Source of the DNA: Planctomycetota bacterium
Lineage (GTDB): Bacteria > Planctomycetota > Phycisphaerae > WQYP01
Length of the DNA stretch: 5,769 nt
NCBI GenBank assembly: GCA_021852245.1
Contig: JAJZNY010000446.1
Coordinates: 1 to 5,769 of the forward strand
Direction: 5' to 3'
The notes beneath the pieces are model-generated. The model saw nothing but the letters and a program-made list of their open reading frames with translations. It had not been told where the DNA came from and searched no databases. Below are positions 1 through 5,579 of the stretch, piece by piece (positions within the stretch are counted from its first letter, which is position 1; every line of letters begins with the position of its first letter). Position numbers and translations under genes: made by a program.

Positions 1-1139
1 ATCTTAAGTCCGCCATGCGGACTCAGAGCTTTCTCCGCAGGCAGTACAACATCCTGATCGCCCGGCAGTGAAATATCTTTCAGATTTTCCCGCATGGTCT
101 TGCCCGTTACGGTCAGGCAATCGCCGTGCAGCAGGCCGTTGTCAAGAAGAACTTTAAGTATCACGGGTATGCCGCCGACTCGATATACATCCAGCGCCAC
201 ATAGCGGCCACCGGGTTTAAGGTCCGCGATCGTCGGTGTCCGCCGGCTGATGCACTCGATGTCATCCAGTGTTAATTTAATGCCTGCTTCATGGGCGATG
301 GCGGGAAGATGCAGGGCAATGTTGGTGCTGCCCCCGGTCGCCACCGCCACGGCGATCCCGTTTTCTATCGCCTCACGGGTAACGATCTGATGCGGCCGAA
401 TATCATGCTCGAGGAGCGATATCACCGCGCTGCCCGCTTTGACACAAAATTCATCGCGTGACGTTTCTACGGCGGGGGGGGAACCCGAGCCTGGAAGTGC
501 CATCCCGATCGCCTCAGCCACGCATGCCATCGTATTGGCGGTAAACTGGCCACCGCACGAGCCCGCCGACGGACACGCAGCACATTCCAGTTCCCGAAGG
601 TCGGCATCCGACATCTTCCCCGAGGCGTGGGCGCCGACTCCTTCATAAACGTCCACGATGGTTACGTCCTTCCCACGGAATTTGCCGGGCAGAATGGTGC
701 CCCCGTAAACAAAGACGCACGGGAGATTCAGTCGCAGCATGGCCATCAACGTTCCGGGAAGCGATTTGTCACAACCGGCAAGACCGACCAATGCATCGTA
801 CCGATGCGCATGCATCATCAATTCAATGGAATCCGCGATCACTTCCCGCGAAATCAGCGAAGCCTTCATTCCCTGATGACCCATTGCGATTCCATCGGAT
901 ACGGCAATGGTGACGAATTCCCGGGGAGTTCCGCCCGCTTTACGAACGCCCTCCGCAGCGGCCTTCGCCTGCCGATCCAAGGTCAAATTACACGGAGTGG
1001 CCTGATTCCAAGTGCTGGCAATACCGACCCATGGCTTGTAGATATCATCGTCCGTCAATCCCATGGAGCGGAAGAAAGCGCGCTGAGGTGCCCGTTCTGG
1101 CCCGTCTGTAACTTCAACGCTGCGCGGTCGATTGATCAT
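1..1139 (-). CDS. ilvD: Dihydroxy-acid dehydratase, N-terminal part (runs off the left edge)
   Basis: This enzyme dehydrates 2,3-dihydroxy-isovalerate and 2,3-dihydroxy-3-methylvalerate to the 2-keto acids in cytosolic valine, isoleucine and leucine synthesis. About 379 of the usual ~560 residues are visible; the C-terminal domain is outside the window. The three Fe-S cluster cysteines of the family are present: C50 in TPCN, C123 in GGCDK and C195 in a [10 protein letters not shown] motif. K125 after GGCD is the lysine found carbamylated in relatives. Further family blocks are [32 protein letters not shown] and [11 protein letters not shown]. The ATG at 1139 is preceded by GAGGAG (1149-1154) with a 9-base spacer. 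The frame stays open through a run of eight C on the coding strand (474-481), so I see no frameshift. Related sugar-acid dehydratases of the IlvD/Edd family are less likely given these motifs. coaD lies upstream on the same strand, 227 bases away. Confidence 0.96.
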   Translation of the reverse strand, partial: MINRPRSVEVTDGPERAPQRAFFRSMGLTDDDIYKPWVGIASTWNQATPCNLTLDRQAKAAAEGVRKAGGTPREFVTIAVSDGIAMGHQGMKASLISREVIADSIELMMHAHRYDALVGLAGCDKSLPGTLMAMLRLNLPCVFVYGGTILPGKFRGKDVTIVDVYEGVGAHASGKMSDADLRELECAACPSAGSCGGQFTANTMACVAEAIGMALPGSGSPPAVETSRDEFCVKAGSAVISLLEHDIRPHQIVTREAIENGIAVAVATGGSTNIALHLPAIAHEAGIKLTLDDIECISRRTPTIADLKPGGRYVALDVYRVGGIPVILKVLLDNGLLHGDCLTVTGKTMRENLKDISLPGDQDVVLPAEKALSPHGGLK

Positions 1140-1170
1140 AAGTGTCGTCTCCTCGTCATCGAGAATAAAT

Positions 1171-1215
1171 GTCGCTCATACATCCGGCGACTATTGACGC
1201 GTTAGTTTACGCGCC
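1171..1215 (-). promoter_or_regulatory. Two tandem hairpins in the presumed ilvD leader
   Basis: Read on the minus strand, the first hairpin (1215 to 1196) has seven pairs, GGCGCGT with ACGCGTC, including one G-U, around a 6-base loop. The second (1191 to 1171) pairs GTCGC with GCGAC around an 11-base loop. They sit 17 bases before the ilvD ribosome-binding site. Neither is followed by a proper T run, so they are not clear terminators. They could be structured leader elements, stabilisers or chance pairings. I saw no leader peptide rich in Leu/Val/Ile codons and no convincing promoter in this gap. Confidence 0.3.
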
Positions 1216-1366
1216 TTGGAAACTTTTTCATCCCCCGGCAGATTTCTTTTTCACGGGTCGGCCGCAGCGGCGGTTTTAACCTCAATTCGAGATTATCACC
1301 CGCGGCACGGTTGGGCCGACTTGTGGCTGTCCGACCAATACGACGCCCGGATATGATGTCTGTGAT

Positions 1367-1888
1367 TCAAATCTGTTCCGGACGCAGTTTGGGACGCAGG
1401 CGCTCCAATTCCTTAATCACACGATCGGGCAGTAACGTCGTCAACTTGTTGAGATCGCCACCCAGCGCTGCGATTTGGCGAATAAGACTGCTGCTGGTAA
1501 AACCAAAGCGCTCGTTGGTCATGATGAAGACCGTATCCACTGAAGCAATCGCTCGATTCGTCAGTGCGAGTTGAAATTCGTATTCCAGATCGGTCATGTT
1601 ACGCAGGCCGCGGAGGATGGCCACCGCGGAGCGCTTTTTTACCAGATCGACCGTCAACCCCGTATAAGCTTCGACGGTTGTGTTCGGCCAGTTTTGTGTG
1701 AGCTCCTCCAGCAATTCCCGCCGTAATGTAACGGGAAAAAGCTCCGTTTTATCGGAGTTGACTCCAATGGCCACAATCAGCCGGTCAAATAGATGCCGTC
1801 CGCGTTCAATGACATCGAGATGCCCCAACGTCGGGGGATCAAAAGTGCCGGGGAAGATCGCGATTTTTTCCTGCGTGTTCACCTTCAT
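1367..1888 (-). CDS. coaD: Phosphopantetheine adenylyltransferase
   Basis: CoaD catalyses the penultimate step of coenzyme A synthesis in the cytosol, transferring AMP from ATP to 4'-phosphopantetheine to give dephospho-CoA. The 173-residue protein is close to the usual ~160. The nucleotidyltransferase signature GTFDPPTLGH is at residues 14-23, with catalytic-type H23. ILRGLRNMTDLEYE (91-104) contains the substrate-binding RGLR stretch, and TSSSLIR (131-137) matches the ISSxxVR/K ATP-site motif near the C-terminus. The ATG at 1888 has AGGAG (1893-1897) only 4 bases upstream, a little close but the best start. It is divergent from the acidic-tail gene and upstream of ilvD on the same strand. 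The long gap to ilvD argues for a separate ilvD leader, though read-through is possible. Confidence 0.97.
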   Translation of the reverse strand: MKVNTQEKIAIFPGTFDPPTLGHLDVIERGRHLFDRLIVAIGVNSDKTELFPVTLRRELLEELTQNWPNTTVEAYTGLTVDLVKKRSAVAILRGLRNMTDLEYEFQLALTNRAIASVDTVFIMTNERFGFTSSSLIRQIAALGGDLNKLTTLLPDRVIKELERLRPKLRPEQI

Positions 1889-1968
1889 TCAACTCCTGCC
1901 GCTGACATTTTCCATTGCATAGTCTCTGCCACTGCTGTCTGTCGCCGCTACGGCATTTCCATGTGTCA

Positions 1969-1996
1969 TTGACTTAGCCGAAATTGCCGATATTTT
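1969..1996 (+). promoter_or_regulatory. Candidate sigma-70 promoter P1 for the acidic-tail gene
   Basis: TTGACT (1969-1974), a 16-base spacer and TATTTT (1991-1996) lie on the plus strand. Transcription from here would give a leader of about 120 bases before the ATG at 2126. The same AT-rich block reads TAAAAT on the minus strand (1992-1997) and could serve as a coaD -10, but I see no good -35 for that direction. Confidence 0.4.
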
Positions 1997-2017
1997 ACCG
2001 GCGTCTACCGAGGATGG

Positions 2018-2036
2018 CCCCCGTGCGGCACGGAGG
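2018..2036. repeat. Short palindrome between divergent genes
   Basis: A perfect inverted repeat CCGTG-CGG-CACGG (2021-2033) extends to eight positions per arm with one mismatch (2018-2036). It ends exactly where the TTGCCA -35 candidate begins (2037) and lies downstream of the P1 promoter candidate. Its placement fits an operator or a small RNA hairpin; chance is also possible. Confidence 0.35.
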
Positions 2037-2064
2037 TTGCCAACTCGGTTATGGTTGGTATTGT
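2037..2064 (+). promoter_or_regulatory. Candidate sigma-70 promoter P2 for the acidic-tail gene
   Basis: TTGCCA (2037-2042), a 16-base spacer and TATTGT (2059-2064) form a moderate promoter match. A start near 2071 would give a leader of about 55 bases, including the hairpin at 2086-2101. It is weaker than P1 by consensus. Confidence 0.3.
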
Positions 2065-2085
2065 AACGCAGATCGATTTTTAGTC

Positions 2086-2101
2086 CGGAGTTGATGCTCC
2101 G
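2086..2101 (+). promoter_or_regulatory. Hairpin just before the ribosome-binding site
   Basis: CGGAG and CTCCG pair perfectly around a 6-base loop, followed by a T-rich stretch (TGTCTTTTA). AGGAG of the acidic-tail gene starts at 2113, 12 bases later. It could be a weak terminator or attenuator, or a 5' stabiliser. The stem is only five pairs, so confidence is low. Confidence 0.3.
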
Positions 2102-2125
2102 TGTCTTTTAGCAGGAGAGTCGGTG

Positions 2126-2536
2126 ATGTCTATCGTTGCTCGCAGGCGAACGCTTTTGATGGCTTTGTCATCTGTTGAAACCTTATGTTCCGAAGAGCAT
2201 ATCAAAGATTCTGAAATTTTGATGGATGCGGACTCGGAAGGAATGCTTCTCGATTCCTGGCTGGATTGTCATGAGGCTGCGGATTTTGGAATCTGTGATC
2301 CTTCCATGGATCTCAAGCTTGCCAAACGTCGTCCCTCGGATGAGGATGAAGAGGACGAGGATGAGGAGGACGAGGAGGAGGAAGATGACTTTGATGATGA
2401 CGACGAGGACGATCTTGATGAAGACGATGAAGATGACGACGAGGAGGAGGATTTTGGTGAGGAATCATTGAACGACGATTACGATGATGATCTCGATGAC
2501 GATGATGTCTATTACGACGATGACGACGTGGAATAA
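2126..2536 (+). CDS. Small protein with a long Asp/Glu tail, function unknown
   Basis: I do not recognise the family. The 136-residue protein has two parts. Residues 1-70 are of mixed composition: basic near the start (RRR at 6-8), then a mildly acidic region with single cysteines at 21, 48 and 57 and a basic patch LAKRRP at 65-70. Residues 72-136 are a tail in which 52 of 65 residues are Asp or Glu, broken by isolated aromatic and hydrophobic residues. No signal peptide or membrane segment is evident. The ATG at 2126 follows AGGAG (2113-2117) by 8 bases; the in-frame GTG at 2123 would be only 5 bases away, so ATG is preferred. Acidic tails occur in nucleic-acid mimics, RNA polymerase delta and histone or cation-binding proteins, but I see no winged-helix domain supporting delta. 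The gene is alone on the plus strand and convergent with ribBX. Confidence 0.75.
   Translation: MSIVARRRTLLMALSSVETLCSEEHIKDSEILMDADSEGMLLDSWLDCHEAADFGICDPSMDLKLAKRRPSDEDEEDEDEEDEEEEDDFDDDDEDDLDEDDEDDDEEEDFGEESLNDDYDDDLDDDDVYYDDDDVE
2339..2533 (+). repeat. Low-complexity GAN codon tract
   Basis: This is the DNA behind the acidic tail: an almost unbroken series of GAT, GAC, GAG and GAA codons with mixed third positions. The frame is kept throughout and the other frames give only repetitive shadows. The mixture of synonymous codons suggests selection on the protein rather than a recent triplet expansion. The tract could still vary in length between strains by slippage or recombination. Confidence 0.85.
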
Positions 2537-2542
2537 TACTCC

Positions 2543-2566
2543 GTCGTGGACCTCGGCAGGTGCGAC
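2543..2566. terminator. Possible hairpin between convergent genes
   Basis: GTCG/CGAC and ACCT/AGGT arms make eight pairs around a CGGC loop with a small internal loop. It lies in the 39 bases between the convergent ends of the acidic-tail gene and ribBX. No T run follows on either strand, so it is at best a weak bidirectional terminator. Confidence 0.25.
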
Positions 2567-2575
2567 ATGCCTCGA

Positions 2576-3736
2576 TCAGTATTCAATGGGTAATTGCTCA
2601 ACTACCTGAAGGCCGAAAGCCTCAAGTCCATGAAGTTTTTTCGGTCGATTGGTTAAAATTTTCAATGCTGTAAGTCCCAAATCCCGCAATATCTGCGCGC
2701 CGACACCGAAATCACGCCGACTCATGGGAACGGCAATCTGCTCGGTGCTATCGCGTCCCACCAAAGACTGAAATTCTTTGAGTCGGGATAGCAGCGCAAG
2801 CCCGCGTGATTCCTGTCGCAGATATACGACCGCACCCTTTCCCTCCTGGGCTATCCTCTGCATTGATGCGCGAAGTTCTCGCCCGCTCGGTGAATCGATG
2901 CATTGAAATACGTCGCTGAGAAGATTTTCCGAGTGCACCCGCACCAGAACAGGATCATCCTGCTGCGGAACTCGCCCGGTATTAACATCGCGCACGCCGA
3001 TTCCACCGTAGGTCAGCGCAATGTGCAGAAGTGGATCATGCATGGTCTCGTACACAATCAGATCAAATCCACCCCATTGGGTCATCAACGGCTGCTGGGT
3101 AATTCGTCGAATGAGCGTCTCCTGGCGGAGGCGGTATTGAATGATGTCCGCGATGCTGGCGATGTGAAGATGATGTTTGGATGCAAAAGCCTGGAGTTGT
3201 GGTAAGCGTGCCATGGTACCGTCATCCGACATGATCTCGATGATGACGCCGGACGGATGAAGACCGGCTAATCTTGCCAGATCCACCGCCCCTTCTGTCT
3301 GTCCCGCCCTTTCCAGAACGCCCCCCGGTCTGGCGCGCAGAGGATTGATATGCCCGGGTCGAGACAGATCATCCGGGCGGCTTGCAGGATCAATGAGTAT
3401 CTGAATCGTTTTTGCGCGTTCAGCGGCTGAAACCCCAGTGGTGATGCCGAATCTTGGATGCCCGTCTACAGTAACGGTAAATGCAGTGCCCAGAGGAGCA
3501 GTGTTGAAAGCCGCCTGAGGGTAAAGGCCGAGACGCTCACAGTCTTGGTTTGTCAGCGCCACACATAGAACGCCCCGGGCTTCACGCAGCATGAAATTGA
3601 CGATTTGCGGCGTGATAAACTGGGCTGCACAAACGAGATCCCCCTCATTTTCACGATCTTCATCATCGACAAGAATGACCATTTCGCCTTGGCGGATGGC
3701 ATTGACGACGGTCTCAACCGGGGCAAATGGTTTCAT
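2576..3736 (-). CDS. ribBX: DHBP synthase fused to an inactive-looking GTP cyclohydrolase II-like domain (RibBX type)
   Basis: The N-terminal domain (residues 1-205) is 3,4-dihydroxy-2-butanone-4-phosphate synthase, which makes the four-carbon unit of riboflavin from ribulose 5-phosphate. It has DDEDRENEGDL (24-34), RPGH (126-129) and the glutamate before SDDGTMAR (E167), but the usual GHTEA reads GQTEG (145-149). Residues ~208-386 resemble GTP cyclohydrolase II (VRVHSE, RQESRG, GAQILRDLG, LTNRPKK). By alignment to E. coli RibA, all three zinc cysteines are replaced (N271, S282, S284), Tyr105 becomes F322 and Asp126 appears to be S339. It is therefore probably not a GTP cyclohydrolase and matches the RibBX variant described in Proteobacteria. 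I start at the ATG at 3736 (386 residues), where homology begins. The ATG at 3835 would add 33 residues unlike RibB and overlap the upstream gene by 62 bases. No good ribosome-binding site precedes 3736, so coupling to the upstream gene, 37 bases away, is likely. Confidence 0.9.
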   Translation of the reverse strand: MKPFAPVETVVNAIRQGEMVILVDDEDRENEGDLVCAAQFITPQIVNFMLREARGVLCVALTNQDCERLGLYPQAAFNTAPLGTAFTVTVDGHPRFGITTGVSAAERAKTIQILIDPASRPDDLSRPGHINPLRARPGGVLERAGQTEGAVDLARLAGLHPSGVIIEIMSDDGTMARLPQLQAFASKHHLHIASIADIIQYRLRQETLIRRITQQPLMTQWGGFDLIVYETMHDPLLHIALTYGGIGVRDVNTGRVPQQDDPVLVRVHSENLLSDVFQCIDSPSGRELRASMQRIAQEGKGAVVYLRQESRGLALLSRLKEFQSLVGRDSTEQIAVPMSRRDFGVGAQILRDLGLTALKILTNRPKKLHGLEAFGLQVVEQLPIEY

Positions 3737-3773
3737 GTCAAAGCCGCCAAATCTTCCACAGACGGGGTGATCG

Positions 3774-4331
3774 TCATGAAGGCATACAAAGTCTTGCGGT
3801 ACCGGAGGGACACCGGGGTATCTGTTGTATTGCATTTCCTTGTGGAGAGTTAATGGGATACCACTGCGATCCTTTCACCGGTGAACGAACGAGGATGCCG
3901 CTACCATACATAGGGGCGGCGAATGGCGGCGGACCGGGGTTCTGTCCCGGTTTCGGTTTTGCGTTAAGCATCGACATCAGCGCTGCCCGTGCCTGCTTGG
4001 TGTATTTCTCCAGCCAGGCAATTTTCCTATTTTTGCATGAGGCGCAGGTATACATGTAGGCAAGTACGATCGTTCGCTTACCCTGAGCATTTTTAAGAGG
4101 CGGAAGACGCGAGCTGCGGTAGGTATAAAATTGCTGGGTGCTGGTGTCATAATAATAAGCCATCGGTGATTTCCCACTACCTCCTCCGCCGGATGCATTG
4201 TGATAGATGTACACAATTGCAAGCACGGCGATCACCGCCGCCACAATGCTTACCGCCGCTGAATTTTCATTAATTGTACTCCGCAAATTGGATGGTTTAA
4301 GCTTTTCCCGCCAGTCATAAGGTAGAATCAT
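3774..4331 (-). CDS. Membrane-anchored protein with a CxxC motif, function unknown
   Basis: This 185-residue protein has a short basic N-terminus (1-23), one membrane segment (about 24-43), a Gly-rich linker (46-55), then a soluble part. By the positive-inside rule that part should lie outside the cytoplasmic membrane. The soluble part begins with AYYYDTSTQQFYTY (58-71) and PPL, followed by a CASC motif (C96, C99), IAWLEKYTKQA, a Pro-rich stretch and a tail with two more cysteines (C174, C182). CxxC is not followed by His, so it is not a c-type heme site; disulfide or metal binding is possible. The order of elements resembles short hypothetical proteins I associate with Planctomycetota, from memory only. 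The ATG at 4331 follows AAGGG (4339-4343) by 7 bases, better than upstream ATGs at 4346 and 4364. It is the first gene after the promoter at 4474-4502 and sits 37 bases before ribBX, implying one transcript. Confidence 0.8.
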   Translation of the reverse strand: MILPYDWREKLKPSNLRSTINENSAAVSIVAAVIAVLAIVYIYHNASGGGGSGKSPMAYYYDTSTQQFYTYRSSRLPPLKNAQGKRTIVLAYMYTCASCKNRKIAWLEKYTKQARAALMSMLNAKPKPGQNPGPPPFAAPMYGSGILVRSPVKGSQWYPINSPQGNAIQQIPRCPSGTARLCMPS

Positions 4332-4347
4332 TGTCTTACCCTTCATT

Positions 4348-4393
4348 AAAAAAACCGGTGACATAGAGCCCGCCGATTACCTCTATCGGCCGG
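4348..4393 (-). promoter_or_regulatory. Attenuator-like leader structure before the membrane-protein/ribBX operon
   Basis: On the minus strand, CCGG (4393-4390) and ATAGAG (4386-4381) pair with CTCTAT (4368-4363) and CCGG (4358-4355). This ten-pair stem has a small internal loop and is followed directly by seven T (4354-4348), as in an intrinsic terminator. A competing perfect hairpin, GCCGAT/ATCGGC with a 7-base loop (4390-4372), uses the same bases, so the two folds exclude each other. This lies inside the leader, 4 bases before the AAGGG site. It does not match the FMN riboswitch consensus I know. It may be a new attenuator, a plain terminator with read-through, or chance. Confidence 0.4.
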
Positions 4394-4473
4394 ACTGAAT
4401 AGATTTTGATCTCACAGCCGCGCCAAACCGAAACGCTTAAATGGCATTCCGGCGCCGCAAGTCGATGAACTAG

Positions 4474-4502
4474 ATTTTATCCGTCTGCTGAAATTTAGAC
4501 AA
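4474..4502 (-). promoter_or_regulatory. Strong sigma-70 promoter candidate for the membrane-protein/ribBX operon
   Basis: On the minus strand TTGTCT (4502-4497) and TAAAAT (4479-4474) are separated by exactly 17 bases. Transcription would begin near 4467, giving a leader of about 135 bases before the ATG at 4331. This is the best promoter match in the window and lies between a candidate terminator of the preceding gene and the start of the next. Confidence 0.6.
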
Positions 4503-4544
4503 CACCTGAGCGTCCGCCGGAATCAAGGGGGGGAATGCAAGTGC

Positions 4545-4568
4545 AAAACCGTCCATCTGCCCGACGGT
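4545..4568 (-). terminator. Candidate terminator of the metal-permease-like gene
   Basis: On the minus strand ACCGTC and GACGGT form a perfect 6-base stem (4568-4563 with 4553-4548) around a 9-base loop, then TTT (4547-4545). It lies 66 bases after the stop codon at 4635. The T run is short, so termination would be modest. The rest of the 303-base stretch 4332-4634 holds the promoter and leader structures listed separately; I see no gene in it. Confidence 0.4.
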
Positions 4569-4634
4569 GAGAGGGGTTGAGACTGAGCCGCATGACTCGC
4601 GGAGCTCTGCGGGGAATTTTATGGTAATGGGGGC

Positions 4635-5579
4635 TTAAGCAGGGTAAGCTGCTTCCGGATGTCCCTCGCGACCACCCGCTGATTGTGGGGGTATCCCCAT
4701 TTTGGAAACATCGTGCATTGATTTAATAAATGCTGCCGAGGCAACGAGAATCAGTACGATAAATGCAAGGAAAAACCCCACCCCGAGCGAATGCAGATTG
4801 TGAATGTGGATATGCGTATTGATGGAAATATTCCAGAGTTGCGGCCAGATGAGCCCCACCACACCGACCAACACAAATGCTGACCCCGCCCAGGCGAGCG
4901 TACGACCCGACATAAGGCGTGCAAGCGCTGCGCGGGCGGTCGGTGGAAGTTTGCGTCTGGCCATCCATTGGCCGAACAGACCGCCGGCGATGACCTGCAT
5001 GACCATCGTACCCAGACCAAAGCAGGTACCGGGCAAAAATGCCAGCCATGGCGATCCCATATGCGGTGCGAGCGCCGTATAGGTAATCAGAGCAAAGGCG
5101 CCGGTCCCAAAACCCGCGATAAAACCGTGCACGAGGGGCATATAACGGGGCATGGCTTGAGTGTTGGCGCCGCCCGATTCGCTTCCCATCTTGTGAGCAT
5201 GGAACATGTGTAGAATCTTGCCGCGCTTCAGTACGTAGTAGCCGGAGGCCGCCATGACCGTACCGATGACAATGTATACCCAGAAGTTAAAAACGGCATG
5301 CTTGGCAAAATCTGTCAGAGCAAAGTAAGCAATCTCCGACATAATCGATCGTTGGATAGTGAATGCCAACGAAAACAACAGGCCGGCTCGCATACCCCCT
5401 TTCCAGCTGTAGCTGCCGACCGCGTAGCTGAAAGTGATCGGCCAGGTGTGTTCATCCGGGGTAACGCCGTGAATCATCCCGAGGAGAAATGCGGTCGCGA
5501 GAAGCCCAAGTATTCCCAGGCCTACGCCAGTCGGATTCCACAGATTCAATTTGCCAAGCAGCAGAAGATGCTCGATCAT
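4635..5579 (-). CDS. Polytopic membrane protein of the NicO/UreH-like permease type
   Basis: The 314-residue protein has about six or seven membrane segments (roughly 17-36, 63-88, 97-117, 146-171, 179-203, 229-249 and 264-285). In the first, HGVTPDEH (37-44) resembles the His/Asp motif of nickel/cobalt permeases and the HxxxPDH motif of RcnA/UreH-like proteins. Later come GGMRAGLLFSLAFT (61-74) and a second H-containing repeat, HGFIAGFGTGAF (151-162). His-rich loops at 124-129 (HMFHAH) and 256-263 (HIHIHNLH) are consistent with metal contact. This suggests transport of a divalent metal or related solute; substrate and direction cannot be read. Sulfite-exporter-type annotation is an alternative. 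The ATG at 5579 has AAGGAA 9 bases upstream and overlaps the stop of the zinc-ribbon gene as ATGA, indicating translational coupling. Confidence 0.8.
   Translation of the reverse strand: MIEHLLLLGKLNLWNPTGVGLGILGLLATAFLLGMIHGVTPDEHTWPITFSYAVGSYSWKGGMRAGLLFSLAFTIQRSIMSEIAYFALTDFAKHAVFNFWVYIVIGTVMAASGYYVLKRGKILHMFHAHKMGSESGGANTQAMPRYMPLVHGFIAGFGTGAFALITYTALAPHMGSPWLAFLPGTCFGLGTMVMQVIAGGLFGQWMARRKLPPTARAALARLMSGRTLAWAGSAFVLVGVVGLIWPQLWNISINTHIHIHNLHSLGVGFFLAFIVLILVASAAFIKSMHDVSKMGIPPQSAGGREGHPEAAYPA

Noticed and set aside
627..1205. A 192-codon plus-strand open frame
   Set aside because: It lies entirely opposite ilvD, whose motifs are unmistakable, and its translation shows no domain. It is a shadow.
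1309..1340. Imperfect inverted repeat after coaD as a terminator
   Set aside because: The TTGG...CCAA stem has two internal mismatches and no T run on the minus strand, so it does not support a terminator call.
2226..2471. A plus-strand frame giving an Arg/Met/Thr-rich basic protein
   Set aside because: It is the shifted frame of the GAN codon tract of the acidic-tail gene; its composition is a by-product.
3737..3835. An N-terminal extension of ribBX from the ATG at 3835
   Set aside because: The 33 extra residues do not resemble RibB and overlap the end of the upstream gene, whose own C-terminus with paired cysteines looks genuine. AAGGA lies only one base from that ATG.
4332..4364. An 11-residue N-terminal extension of the membrane-anchored protein from the ATG at 4364
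   Set aside because: The ATG at 4331 has a well-spaced AAGGG, while the upstream ATG lies inside the predicted leader hairpin.
4331..4467. FMN riboswitch before the ribBX operon
   Set aside because: The conserved blocks of the FMN element, such as the GGGGCAGGGTGAAA-type and CCGAC-GGCGGT-type segments, are not seen here.
4723..5049. Open frames of about 90-108 codons inside the permease-like gene
   Set aside because: They are in other frames of a gene with clear membrane segments and motifs; composition and lack of start signals mark them as shadows.
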